Shown piece by piece: positions 29,201 through 44,200 of a DNA stretch of 64,000 bases (positions are counted from its first letter, which is position 1; the number at the start of each line of letters is the position of its first letter). Both the position numbers and the translations under genes were made by a program. Origin of the DNA: Unio delphinus (taxonomy: Eukaryota; Mollusca; Bivalvia; Unionida; Unionidae); NCBI GenBank assembly GCA_029339505.1, contig JAQISU010000169.1, positions 4,518,001 through 4,582,000 of the forward strand, read 5' to 3'. The notes under the pieces are model-generated. The model worked only from the letters and a program-made list of their open reading frames with translations. It was not told the DNA's origin and made no database searches.

Positions 29201-32200
29201 TTAGAATACACCAATGGCAACTCTGCCTTGTTTAAAAAAGAAACATGTCAAATATGAACAGAAATTATTATCTCATTGAAATAGACATGTAAATCAAACC
29301 ACAAGTTCCTGGAATATGGAGCAAATGCTATGGGCAATGACAGCAGGCTTAATAAGACAAAATTGTGGTGTTTTTTAAATTCAAGCTGCACACCTGCTTC
29401 ATGCCTAAAATTTGTATTATTATTACTGGTCACAGAAAAATTCTGAACATAACAGAAGAATCAACTGGACAAGATTGGCCTATGACCAAAACAGAATCAA
29501 GTTTTCCTTCAATGATGAGCTTTCATGAGTTCATACTGCTTCAAGACTTGTTAAGTATGACTTTGTATGTCCAAATGTTAAAGCCCCAATACCGCCATTA
29601 CATGCAAAAAGTCATATATGCCAAATCATTTTAATAATACTGAGTCCTGAAAGATATTGGTCCTAAACATCATTGGTGCCATTAAAACTAGATATTGCTG
29701 ATGTTTCATCACAACATGAACTGTGTAATTTCTCCCTCAAAAAAAAGAACGCTGACCATTTTTCATACATGTATAAATTAATCTGATGGTTGATCTGCAT
29801 GAGTCAACTGTTTTCGGTTGAAAGCTGGAACTCCAGGAACTCAAGATCTGATGATACCACAATGCAAACATAAGAAGCCAACAACACACTATATTGGATA
29901 CAGTAGGTGATCCTTATGTGATATGCTATTCTCAATCTGCATTTGATATGATGCAGTACTTGGCCTAATAATAAAAAGTATTTGTTCTTCAATGGAATAA
30001 TTTATGTATATTATTTTTTTGAAGTTGGTGTCATATGCTTACAAATTAATATGGAAATCCACAAAAGTCGGGTTTGTCTTCAGCCAATGTTTACCCTTCC
30101 AAGTATTCAAACGCTCTAGCTGATCACCAATGTTTACCCAAGTCATATTTTATCTAATGCATGCTTTTTCTTCCCAGATCCACTTAATAAAAGCAGGCCT
30201 GCCTCTCCACACCCCCTCTTAAATTAATTTGTCTGCCATGTGTGAATGTTATTAGATTAGTCACAAATGGAACATCAATACTTTTGGAGCACTCCCAAAA
30301 AAGAACACATAGCAACTTTGGAGACTGAATTGTGAGGTTGCACCTCTTAATTCTAAACTGACTCTGAATGTTGCACCAACTGAATATCTGAAATGTTTTT
30401 TTAAACCCAACATCTTGCTCAGTGCAAAGTATGGATAATGTCAGTATTTTAACAAATCATCTCCTTCCTTCCAAACTCTAGATTGAAAGAATTGTGAAAT
30501 TTGTGAAAAATGGCGTATTGGGGCTTTAAAGTTCCTATCTTATTTTTACCATGTGCAAATAATTTTGTCACTTGGAAAATTCTTTACATACCCTAGTCAC
30601 ACGTGTCTGGCAAAAATAAAAACAAGAAGAGAGAAATATTGCTATCATCTTATATATGCTTATTGCATACATTTACTTTCTATATTCATTATAAAGTCCA
30701 ACCCATAAAATACAAAATTCTAGGGGAATTGTTTAGCATTAACTAGGTTTGATGATAAATGAATTTTATTATTTCTGTCTCATAGCAGTCAAAAAACTAG
30801 TTATTGTTTCTCTACAAAATAAAGTTACACTGATTTGTAACCAACTTCAATGAGTTTATCTCTCAAAATTCATTTTGCAATATTTAATTGTTATGAAACC
30901 ATCAAGTATAATGTAAAACTTTTACAACTTTAAAAAATAATTTGAATCATTGAAAACTTTTAACCTAGAAAACAAAACCAACCAAAACAACTTTCAAGTG
31001 CATACTAGTATATGCTACCTGTGGCTACTCAAAGTTACTGTCAATACTGTACTTTCAAAACAACTAAATTCCTTTGTGATTCGTTTTACATTTTCCACTG
31101 AAATAATAACATTGTATTTAAAACCAGAAGTGATTTTTCGCCCCAATATTATATGGCATCTCCATTTTGAATTAAGAACTCAAACTGAGATAAAAACATT
31201 TATTTTATTAAAAATGGTACCTTACATTTATTTATGGCACAACGAACTACTTGTCAAATTGTAACAACAGACACTTGAATTTTCCTTTTGAAGTTTTATA
31301 CTTTAATGAGTGACCTATGGACCAGAAAATATATTCATCTTAAACAAGTTCTTTATACAAATCAATTCACAATAACCAGGTAAAAATACATACAGTACAA
31401 AGAAACCTGCAAAGAAAAATAATTTAGTTCATACAAATTAATTTTTCATATTAAATGAATTCATGTTACACCTGATTGAGTGTATTTACCTGTGCTGCTG
31501 CCCATATGCAGTCTATCTGCTCATTAGTGATTCTTCCTTCCACAGCCAAAAAGTTCAAGATAATCTGACTCTGTTTGATAAGCTGAAAGGTAATAAATTA
31601 GAATAAATACAAAATTATAATCACTTACTGTATGCAAAGTCCAATTATTCACATACTGCCAATTTAACAACCATGGAAAAGTCTATACAAGAAATTTAGT
31701 TCCTAACTGGAATAAAACTAATGAGTAAATATCAGTTGTTGTTGTTTAAGGGTTTAACGCCATTTTCAGCACACAATAGGCTATACATGGCGGCCAGTAT
31801 TATTGGTGGAGGAAGAACCTGGGAAAACCACCGGAAAGAACCACCGACCCACGAGAAGCTACTGGCAAGCTTTCTCATATAATTACATTAGCCAAATCTT
31901 AAACTCGAACCCATGCAGACAGAAGTGAGATGGCAGTGATCCGTAACGGAAAGCGCTTTAGACCACCACCACCACTCCCATAAATATCAGTAAAAACATT
32001 ACTAATGCTGTCATTTAACATCACCTCGGTTTCAACCTTATAGTGTTTTAAAACTATTACAAAATTTAGAAAATCAATTTATTATTAATTATTTATATGC
32101 TGTATCATCTTCAACTGTTAATTATTATTACTGAACTTATTAAGGTTGAAAAAATACATGCTACCAATATACCAATACTTTTCCTTTAAAATTGGAAACC

Positions 32201-35200
32201 AAATGAATATGATCGTTCTCACAAGGTTGTAAAACTTACCTCTACATGCAGGTTTGGGCCAAATATGTGTTCAATTATTTTATGATCTATCAGCCACTGT
32301 GCAAGATGATGACCAACCCTTAAAGAGAATATAAAAAAACTGAAACAAAACATGAAAAAATGGGTTTCATTATAAGATCATCTGATTATATCACTTTGCT
32401 TAGTAAAGTAAATATTTTACTTATTTCGCAAGGAAACATAAAAAACAAATATTTTAAAACTCTTCCTGTTTTCTCCACCAAAAACATTACCCACCATGTA
32501 CATGGTGTCTCAGTACAAGATGAAGATCAGACAGTTATTCACCCATCCATGAAGGAAGAAGAGACATATGCTCTGCTATAAATAAAGAATTTTCAGAAAT
32601 TCAAGACAAGACCATGTCATTGTTTAAGTGCAGAGTGTTGAAACTATCTTTGATATTCATGAACAATAACGTTTTAAAATCTGCTGCTACAGTGGCTATA
32701 TTAGATGAATGATCGGTACTATTTTCATTTAGAACATCATGCTAATAAAACCATCTGTTCAAAAGGAAAAGCAATAACAAGACTTTTAAAATGGCTATCA
32801 CTGCATCCATATTTGGTACAAGATTGACCCCATATACAGTTATGACCAGCTAGATGTAATACAAAGTATTTTAGTGAAAATACAACATATCAATATCACT
32901 ATCAATTCTGAAGTAGCATTATCTTTTTCAAGATGGTCATGTGGCCATACTGGATGATACACTGGCATCCTTTTCAGGATCAATTGTACACTGTAAGAAG
33001 TCTTGTGGTGAAAACCCACGTTGAAATGACTTTCTATTTAAGAGAAGTAGCAATAACAACATTTTTAAGATGGTCACCATGGCAGTTATATCGGATGTCA
33101 TAGTGGCACCATTTTCATTTAGGGTCTACTAGACCATGGGATGAAGACGTCTCTAATGATAAATGACTATACTCTAAGAAGTTTTGTTGTAGTAGTATAA
33201 TTTTTTTAATAACAAACTTGTGATAATGGACAGACAGAAGATGAACACTGGACCATACCATTAGCACTTTTGGTTTATAACCAACAGAACTAGCTAGAAC
33301 TATTAGCAATGAGTGCATAAAAAAAGATACACTCAATACAATTTGAACCACTTGGCTTTAAACAGAGGGACTTGTGTTAGGAAAACTGGGCATTCAAAGG
33401 CCACATTGCATCTAGATTATGACGTAGGATGCTTGAAATCAAATTCCTGCAAAGACTCAATACAAGCAATATCTCAAGTAAAAGATGAAACCATTTGAGC
33501 TAAGCCAGTGAAGATACATCCTGACCCGAGAAACAAAGATCATATCGAATTGCATCAGAATATTCTGAATGGTTCTTATGCCATTTTGATACAATCAAGC
33601 ATCCCATGAAAGTATAGAAAGTTGGAAAACGAGAGTCATAACTATGTCCACACTGGTGTGCATATAAGAGATGCCCATAAATGCACATTAAGGCCTAAAA
33701 GACAATGTTCCATCATAATATGTTTAACAAGTCTTCCATTATATTGATTGCAAGCAAGCAATATTCCATAATTCCATGTTAATTAATTAATTAAGTTTGT
33801 TTGCTTGATTAATAGTTTTAATGTAGCTTTAACAATTTTTCAGTCAAATTGCTATGATGTCTGCTGCAGTGAGGCAGTTTATAGTGATGTCTAGCACAGG
33901 GGCATCATGCCGCAGACATGTAGTATGATGTCCCACCCAGTGACATTATCCTGACACCAGGCCGACCAGTCCTAACACTAACCTCTTAATGCTAAGCGCC
34001 AAGCGAGGCAGCTGTTAGTACCATTCTTGTAAGTCTTTGGTATGACTCCGCCGGGGATTGAACCCATGACCTCTGGCTCCTGCAGCAGACGCTCTAACCA
34101 CAACGGGAGCTGGAGGTTATAGGTTAGATCCCCAGCCAAGTCATAAGTAAGCAAGTATGTACTTATGTATGCAACCTAGAAAGCATTACTTGCCCAACTT
34201 TAAAAATTAATAGTTTAGGGCATCAGGCTATGGGATTTGCTGAACCCTGTATAAATAGAAGTCTTCCACATAATTTATATGTAGAATCTTAACTCGGCCA
34301 CCTTTCTGCACATATCTGCAGTCTGACTTTCTTGATGTTTACAGCCTGTTTTCACAATAAGAAACTATATGAAATACTTACCTCCCCATGCCCCCACAGA
34401 AACATCCAGAGCATAACTGTATTCCCCAGTATGTGTACTTGCTAATATTTCTTCAACATAATTCAGAATGCAGAATTTTCACCACAAATTCATAAATAAT
34501 TCCGGAAATCTGGAATAATTGTTACCTTTGATGCTAGCAAGGCTTTGTCATTTTTAGAATTCACTTAAGAAATGTAGCAAAATCTAGCAACTCATTTAAC
34601 ATGGATACAGATACTGTGCAAACTTAACTTTAAGAACTCTTACCTCTCTGCATCCATTAATGTCTCATTGTTGCAACTTTCATTGTATAAATTAATTTGA
34701 TTCTGAAAAGAAACAAATAAATAAATGAAGAGAGTGATAAAAAGAAAAAAAAGAGACTGATACCTTACTGACCTAGTCTAGTGGCTATTATCCAGTATTC
34801 ATTTTTTAAAATCTGATAATCATATTTATCTAACCATTTTTTAAAAATCTTGGACTGTATGCATGATAAATCTCATAATGGAAAATGCATATTTATTTGA
34901 TCATTAGCTATGGAGTCTTCCATTAACAACTGTCATGATGGCCACAATGGCAGCCAAATTGGACATCAGATCAGCACCATTTTCATCAAGGGCAATATAC
35001 ATATCAGAAGCAGGGTCTCTGCAAGGTTTCAATTTTCTTGCCAAATGTGAAAGAATTTGAAGGTGGCACTATTTTGTTACGGACTGGCAAAAGTTGGTGG
35101 AGACCAATCTTTATAAAGTAAATTTTAAATTTTTCATTGATACAAGTTACTCAGGCCACTTAATACCTGTTTTCACAATCTGCGGAAGTCAGTGGATAAA

Positions 35201-38200
35201 GTTTATGAGAATTTCTATTAACTGACCCATTGTTGAGAATTTGGATTTCAGGAAGGTAATTAAAAATGGTCTTGGAAAAAAATAAGGGAAGTGTCAGCAA
35301 CATTTTTCATAAAGACAAAGCAATATTTTGTATCATCAGTTATAAAGAAACATTCTAATTAATTCCTGCTTTTCATATGCTATGCACTGAATTTCACAAG
35401 TAAATAATGGTTTTGTTACATTTATTCATAACTATTTTTGTGCTTTGAAATGAAATAAAAACCTGTAAAAACTGTTTTGCTGTCATGTTTATATAGACTA
35501 AACATAGGGCAAATATAATGGTATGCATATATTTAAGTCCCTGCATCATGGCATAAAATGGCTTCTTTGGCTGAAAAGTGGCCCCAAATTTTTAAATCTG
35601 ACGAATTTCATGGTGCAAAGAAAAATATTTCCAAGGAAGGCCCTGAGATGCTTTATTGGTATAAAACCCAAGTCAATACATGTACCAATCAACAAATAAG
35701 ATCAGAAAAGTCTTAATGAAAACTGCATATCAAACGACCTATTCATTTACGCGAGTAGTAGCATTATATATTTTTAAGACTGTGAGCATGGTGACCATGT
35801 TAAACAAAGTCAGTAGCAATTCAAACAAGGACCAAGTAAATACCACAAGAAGTCTTTTTAATTAAATCTCCATGCCAATATGACAATCTGTTCGGAAGAA
35901 GTAATATTTTCAAAGTGGCTGCAAGCTTGGACATCTAAAGAACACAATTTTCATTTAAGCTCAACCAACTTCACAATGCGACTCTGACCCCAGTTTTATT
36001 AATTTTCTCTAAGCAGTTATGGATTAGTAACAGTAACAAACAGCACTAATGGAAGACAGATGATGGATGCAGGTTTATTGACACAAGCAGGGTACAGGAC
36101 CTTATTTGTTTCAACCAGCAGAGCTAAAAACATTAAGATATTGACATATCAACTCGTAACTGAAAGTGGTGATCTGCAACAGGTTTGTCATATTTTCATA
36201 CACAGAAATATGAAATAATTCTATTGAAATTTTATATTGCCTGACCAACTATTTAAAATTTTCAAAGACAGGAATGTAATTAAAATTTGTGTAGCCTCAC
36301 ATGAAAAGTATGCACGACACTCATCTAATTCCTCAGTCCACTCATGCTTTGTTGTGGCAAGCTAAACATGGTTAAGTATACTATTGAGAGATATTATGTA
36401 TATGATGTCAATTCAATGCTAAATAGACAAGTACAAATGATAAATCAGGACTGGATACAAAATTTGAATTAAATGTAATTGAAAATGGTTAGTCAGCTAA
36501 ACGCTAACCATACAAATTTTAAGCATCCAAATACAAGACAAGAAATTTGTAGTTACTGTATATACTCGCATACAAGTGCTAACTGCACAAAGCTAGATCT
36601 GCCATCACATGACATACTAACATACAACGCACAAGCAGATCTTAGGCTATGTAGTTTCTAAGGACTAAACAGTAGAACAAATTTCAAACCCTGATCTGCT
36701 ATTGCACACTAAAATGACAGATTAAAGTCTATGTTATCATCAGTTGGGTTAAATTTAAACATGTACATACATACAGTAGATGATCTTTCCGAATATAATA
36801 ATCATTAATAACATGAAAAATTTGAATGTTGTACATATATTACCATAGTCAGGTATATATACACACCCAAGTACAATTTGATTTTTTTTCCAAATTAAAA
36901 AAACAAACAAAAATACAGATGAAAAACAATTGTAACTTATTATTTTATCTGTATTTGTACCTGTAAATGCAACTGTGTTAAACTTACACATGTGCCTTGA
37001 TGCAAGTTTAAACAGCCACTATCATTTTTAATATGGGGGTTTGTGTATCAATTGTGTATATTTATTGAAATACATGCAATTTAAAAATGATGCAGTTTTC
37101 TTTTATTTCTCAAACAATTCAGCAGAGGGATCTTGTACTGCAAAACAATATAGCACTTTAAGGGTTAAGAGATCTAAAATTATGAAGATTTCTTCAATAT
37201 ACTCACATTAATCTGAGCAATTCCTGCCAATCTAATGGTCAAGGTGGAGCACGTGAAGTATTTAAATGCAAGATCTAAACCATCCCTGTCAAAGTTGAAA
37301 TGGGACTCCAATGGCTCCTTCACTGCATGCCACATCAAGTCAGTCATATTTCTGTTACCTGCCACCCGTAGATCTTTATCGGACAGCTTACACATGTACC
37401 TATTAAAGAATATTAAAATTAAATTGGAATTAATAAAATATACAGGATATGGCATAATCAATAAAACAGACATGCCAACCCTAAAGAGTCTGTCTCAGTA
37501 AGGCAGTTTATTTTTTTCATAACAAAGACCAGTTGTCAGTAAGGTGTAACAAAATATCAATAACTGCTATTGTAAAGCTGGAAAACGTAATTAAAAGTTT
37601 GATGCAGCAACAATAAACATTATGTTCAATTGAAAAGTTTGTAAAGTATGCGTTGACTCTATTTACCATTCGTACAATTGCACAAATTCAAGTTCTAAAC
37701 CCTATGCAATTCAATGGTTTGTTGCTATCTCTCAACTTGTAATAATTCTTTGAAAAAATTCCATTTCACATGACAGTAATCATATCGCTTGCCACAAGAC
37801 ATACTCAAATTGCCATGTGATGTCCAATAAACGTAATCATTTCCTTTCCAGCTTTTATTCACAATAATCTGATTACTCTTTTTTATTCTTCTGTGTTGAT
37901 TATTAACATCAGGGGTTCTGCTGTGAAGTTAGTCTGATTCCCTGACTAATTTCACTAATTCTATGAAACCTGAATCCAAATAAAACATGGATGAACCAAC
38001 AACCTCGCAACGATCATTATTCCGCAGTTTTTCCTAGTAGATAGTAAGTTCATATTTCAAGGGTAATTTTTGCAAGACTTAAGACAAAATCAAAAGAGTT
38101 GGCAGATCTGAATAATACACAGATTGACAGACTGGCAGGCAGCATAACTGAAAAGAGATGACAAAAAAATGACCTCTTTAGGTTTTGCACTGGATATATG

Positions 38201-41200
38201 AATGCAATATTAACTGGTGATTTTATTCTGGGGACACCATTACAATTCCAAAACCAGCAGACAACTGAAGCAAGCAGATTTTCAACATCACGAAGCTCTG
38301 CAATAAACAGTTTTGTACACTTTTCCATCAACTTAACTAATAATCAGCCCCTACTTCTAAATGTATAATAAATCAAATAAAGTTAATATTAAATATATAA
38401 CACTAATGAAAAAGGAATTAATTTTAATGTACTTTATCTAGACAATGTTGACTTACAATAAATGGAATATCAATCAAAAGTTTTTTTAAAATACAACTTA
38501 CCAATACAAGCAATGAAAGATATGCATCATATAAAACATGCAAAAATATTGATCACATAACATTTACATTTAAAAGCGTCACGTAAGAAGCTGGCGTTAG
38601 GACTGGTTGACCAGTTGTTATGATAAAAAATTTGACTGGCTGGGATGTGATGTTGCACATATACAGAATGATGCCCTAGTGACAGACATCAGTATAAACT
38701 GACAAACTAGAAACATTGTAGTAATATGATAAAAATTGTTATAGCTACATTAAAAATCTAAATCACACACACACTTACATATCAGCAACAGGCATTGGTT
38801 TCATTTGATAAATAATATCATCTCAAACTCATGCTCTTTAGTCATGAAATTCATAAGGCTTGCTGAATAATACTCACTTGAACAATAGTTAATCCCTCCA
38901 AGCAGTATGTCATACATAGCATGTGTCATAGTATTTTACAACTTGTCTTAAAAGTTTCATATGTAATGAACATTTCTTCGCAATCCTCTATATCTCACCT
39001 GATCACAGATGTTCTCAATGGGATGATATACTGCATAACTGTCGGAATATTCATCCACAACCTCAACTGAAATTGTAAAGCATTACAGACTGAAATCCAG
39101 CAGAACTTTTTTTATATATATAATTACTAGAACTTTCAAGGGAAATAACTACTAAAAGATCCAAAATTTTACCAAAATCTCAGTTCCCTCACTAAACTTA
39201 AAACTTACATTAACAGTGAGTGGATATATACTTCATCACAAATTTAGGTTAGACCAAAGAGTTTGTTACTATTGTTAGTAATACAAACTATATTTGGTAA
39301 AAAAGAATGGACACTATGCCATAAAGGATGGGTTGAAATAGCTCAAAGCCAAACATTGCACACTGACTCCTGCTTCTTAAAGTTCAACATTTTAAAGTGA
39401 ATACTACTAATAATAATGACATACTTACATTTGCTATCAAAGTTATGAGAAGATGAGCAAAGTTGAATGGTAATGTATCAGGTGTAGCCTTCTCAAAACA
39501 CTGCTTTAGGGCTCCTATTCCATTACTATCACAGAAGAAGCACACATTTCGTAGCAGAAACAGGGGAACCTCAGTGTCCTGTTTAGAAGAAAGGAATATG
39601 TATTGCTAACCTGTACTTCATGCATACAGAAATGTGCACATGCAAGGATGTTATGAGTGCATTTAAATGTATGAGAAATTGTATTTGTGAGATAAGATGT
39701 ATTTGTATTTAATTTAAACAGATTTCATGCATCATAGTTTTTTCTCTTCCTCAATTTTAGTCCAGAAGCTAACCTACCTTTACTTTGAGCATGCTAAAAT
39801 GTGTATGCATATGTTTTTAATTGTAATTTCAATATGTATATCTCAACTTTATAGGCACCGAGATTTTACACAAAAATTTAAATGCCTGATATTGGAAATA
39901 TCAGTATATATTAGCAACCCCAGGTAGTGCCTATTCCGTATCAGTAAACTAGATGAAAATAGACTTTTTCTTGCACTGTGTGCACTAAATTTGCATTAAA
40001 ATCAATATTGATAATAACATTTTTATGAAATAAACTTTATTTAAAAGAGCTTTAAATTGTCTACCAAAGCATATAAATTTCATTACTATGTACTTCTTAT
40101 TGTATAACCATACAGTCATGTAATTATCAATCAGTTATCAAAATTGACGGCTCTCAGTTAAGTGCCATTTCCTGTGTGTACGCGTTGACACCAGTGTGTT
40201 TGTTTTGCAAATGCGGGTCACAAACACCTAGTGAATATTAATGTTCATCAGTTGAATGGGGAATGAATAACATTTCCGACGGTGATTTGAAAATTTGCAT
40301 ATCATGACCCTGAGCTGAGAAAATAGTCCCTAAAGTATCTCTAAATTTTTTCAGCTCATGAACGTTTTATTTAAATTTTCAATATATCATTACATAATAG
40401 ACAATCTAATCTTTCTTTCAATACCAAATTTGTTTTCCAGAACAAATATTTAAGTACCCGCATTTAATTTTGAAAGTACGCATTTCACTAAGTTGACCTC
40501 CATAAGACACACGAGTTAAGTCGCCATATTTGTTTTGGATAAACATAACATCGATGTGAAAAATCGGCGATCACAAGACAAATGCTGTGATTTATTTATA
40601 CTGTTGGAATGTTTTGAATCAGTAAGTAATTCTTTTTTATATTTATTTATTTACTTATTAAATATTTTATCAAGTATAGCTTAAAATATTATCATAAACG
40701 ATCGTTCTCATGTTGACATATACATAGGTTTTACTTTATTTGTTTACTTTTCTGCAAAACTTGCATCTAAATATAAATTAATGACACATTATTTATGCAA
40801 ATGATGTTTAAACAGGTTAATAATAAAATTAAATCTAGTGTAAACGAAATTCAACAAATAACAAAAAATTATGGTACGAATAGTGTACGAAAACGTGAAT
40901 ACTGATCGACGTTTCGTACCATGATAAAGTACTGCTCTGCAATGTTAGATGATGAAATATTCAGTGTTTTGTAACTGTACCTAAAACTTTTTTTTTCATT
41001 TTCAGTGTAGAAATATGATTATGGATTTTCCTGGTCCTTACTGCCAAAAAGCAGAATAAGTGCTGATACATTAGCTTCCAAAAATCTAGACAAATTGTCA
41101 AATGGAATTGTGATTGAAATTTTCAACTTTAATAAGAAAAATATTCAAACATTTGCTGAATTTTGCAACACACTAACATTACTTAACGATGAGTATCAGT

Positions 41201-44200
41201 CACTTAACCAATCTACTCTTTTCAACAGAGTGAATAGTATACTTGACCAGAAGAAAAAACTTGTGAGTAAACAAAAAAGTGCCAGTGTAAAAAAACATTG
41301 ATGAATTTTTAAGAAGGGGAATTCAAGACGTTGGTGCCAATAAAAAAATTCATATCATGTGACAGAAAATAGATGCTGCAATTCTGGACGTCAGTGGGCA
41401 TTCTTAGAGCATAAAAAAATTTGATGAACTGTTTACAATGTATGCTAATGTTTTCTTCTGAATAAATTTTTTTGTTAAGAAATATGTTGTACAGTATCTG
41501 AATTGTCTGGTAGAAAAAAGAAGAAAAATTATTTGAACCCCTTTCCTGCACTGAAATCTAGTGGACATATCCTAATTTATTGTAAAATATTTGAATTCTA
41601 GAGGAAAAATGCATGGATATATCGTTTTCAGATCAAAAGTTATGATGAAAATACTTATCTTATGATACATGTTGGGTCCGTGACTTATATGAATAAAACA
41701 AGCATTTAAATAAGACAAAAATTCACCGAAAAGACAATATTTGCCAAGATTCAAAAAGTCATAACTTCTGAACTAATCAAATTATTTCAGAAACTAAAAC
41801 TGTTCTGAAAAGGTCTGAATGAGCTCCATAAGAATCAATCATTAAAATGCAAATATGAAGATTTTGAATTTTTGTCTGGGGTTGCTATAAATATGAATAT
41901 GAAATTAGATATGTTAAAGCTCAATAAAATAGCAAGGTAAATTAACAAGACCCCCATAATCAATTGTTTCACTAAGAATGTGTCAAGTGTTAAATAATAC
42001 CCAGTGACAGACAATGCTTTAACGTATGAAATATCTATCGCACATACATAAAACAATGGTTTTATTTAATAATTGTTAAGGAGGTCCATAATTATATCAG
42101 TATGTGACAGTCTGTCTTTGTGTTGTTGCAATTCACATCATCTTCTCATGTCTCTGCTGAAAGAATGGATTATGTCTTATTAAGTATACGTTAAGACATC
42201 ACGAGATACTATTATTAAGTGATTGAATCTGGATTAGGAAAACGTTTTTAAAAACCCAATATCATTGGTAACAGTGAAACATACCCCCAGTCATTATGTT
42301 GTTTTGTAAATAAACCCATAGATGCTTCCTAACACATATTCATTTAATGTGCTTTGTGAATTGTACCATCTCCAAAGTGTCCATCTCTGACTCATCTATT
42401 TTCCAAATTGTCCTTTCTCTGAATTGTCCACCTCCAAACCAGCTGACACTCTCTCAAAACAGATTCAAACAAGAGTCCCTTGACAAGACTTGTGCCTAAC
42501 TGGCTTTGTGCCTGATATTCTTGGCAAACACATATTACTGAAATTAGTTTTTGTGGTGGACATAATGAATTTCAGCTTTAAACCATTTTCATTCAGGACA
42601 AAGCAGATATCAATACAAGTATTTTGGCGAAAACACCATGTCAATATGATACATGTTCAAGGGATATAGTGACAACAAGATACAGTCATCTTGGCCATCA
42701 TATTGGACCTACAATTTGTACCATTTTTTTTTCAGGTCCAACTAGGGATCAGAAGAAGTCTTTTGGTGAAGACAGTATATTGATATCACCAGTCTTTTGG
42801 AATTAGTGTAGTTAAAAAACATTTTCAAAATGACCACTAAGGTGTCCATTTTGAGAGACATAGCATAATTTTCAATGAGGACCAGCCAGACAACACAAAA
42901 ACCTTCAAGTGAAAATCCGTCAAAATGACTTTCCATATAAAAGGGGTTGCTATAGAAAATGTTTCAAGTTGGTCATCTTGGTAGTCATATCAGAAGTTAG
43001 ATATTTATGATTTTAATTTAGGACCAAGAAGACAAAATAAGGAAGTCCTTTAGTGAAAATTCAAGCTGCCTTTCTGTTTTGGAGAAGTAAAGATAAGACT
43101 GTTAAGATAGATAGCATATAACATCTTTCATTGAAAACCACATAATGATAACCATTTACTCAGAAGATACAGTAATAACATGATTTTCAAGCTGGTCACT
43201 ATGATGACCATACTGAATGTCTGAATGACATTATTTTCATTTCGGACCAACCAGACATAAAAAGTCTTGTAGTGAAAATACATGTCAATATGACCTTTCA
43301 TTCAGGAGTAGGGATATGGTTTTCAAAGGGACTGCTATGGTAACCATATTGGATAAAAGATAGCGGACCGACTAGAGACTATATTAAGTCTTTCAGTGAA
43401 AACCCCATAATGACATGATCATCCACTCAGGAGAAACAACAACCTGCTTTTCAAGATGACTGTGTTGGTGGCCACAATGGACATCAGATTCAAACCATAT
43501 TTATTCATGATTAACTAGACACCATAAAAAGTTTTTTTTAGTGAAAGCCATGTTGATAGAAGCGTCCATTTATGAGGACGAGCAATACAATTTCCAAGAT
43601 GGGAGCTATCCATATTTGATGTCTGACCAACTAGACCATGGGATGGATGTGGGTGTAATGTTGCACAACAATTCTCTAGTAGTTTAGAAGCAGTAGAGAC
43701 AATTATACTGTACTAAGAAACAGATGGACAATGGACCTTCCCATAAGCTTTCTTAGTCTATGACCAGTAGAGCCAAATAAAGTATAACACAATATATACA
43801 TGGCATTGAGAAATATTCATGGAATAAAACTGATACTTACTGATATTTCACAGTAATTATTCAGAGCACTGGTCTCTTGTTGAGAAAGTTCCTGCAAAAA
43901 AAAAAAAAGGGTAGATCACTGAATTCATATTTACTCCACAAGTCAAAGTTTTTGAAGAAATAACAGAATTCACAATGAACATGGGAATAAAGTTTATATT
44001 TATTCTTGCAGCTGTGAAATCACATGCTGGGTTCAAAAATAAACCTTTATCATTAGTTGGATTGTTTTGCTGATGGAATTAATGCCATCAAAATGGCTGC
44101 TTTAAGGGTCATACTGGAAGTTGAAACCTCGTGCTGACAAGACCATTCCTTCAGAAGCAAGGATAAGATTTTCAAGATGGCAACTGTACTTGCATTACTG

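Larger units (their letters stand above)
26582..31489. other. USP34 intron 10: pogo copy 1 and TTAA-MITE
   Basis: A 4.9-kb intron holding the pogo/Tigger element at 27164-28680 and the TTAA-flanked element at 29582-30525. 28683-29577 and 30530-31489 show nothing else. Confidence 0.6.
32319..34643. other. USP34 intron 8: 141-bp array and head-to-head SINEs
   Basis: Contains 141-bp repeat locus 3 (32640-33340) and the SINE pair at 33794-34147. 33345-33790 and 34150-34640 have no recognised content. Confidence 0.55.
34703..37206. other. USP34 intron 7: two 141-bp repeat loci
   Basis: Contains loci 4 and 5 of the 141-bp family. 35015-35640 and 36140-37200 are AT-rich with nothing recognised. 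Confidence 0.5.
39579..43840. other. USP34 intron 4: unidentified coding relic and 141-bp array
   Basis: A 4.3-kb intron. 39579-40140 and 41560-42560 show nothing firm. 40500-41380 has gene-like features on the plus strand and 42560-43775 is the largest 141-bp array (both listed separately). Confidence 0.5.
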
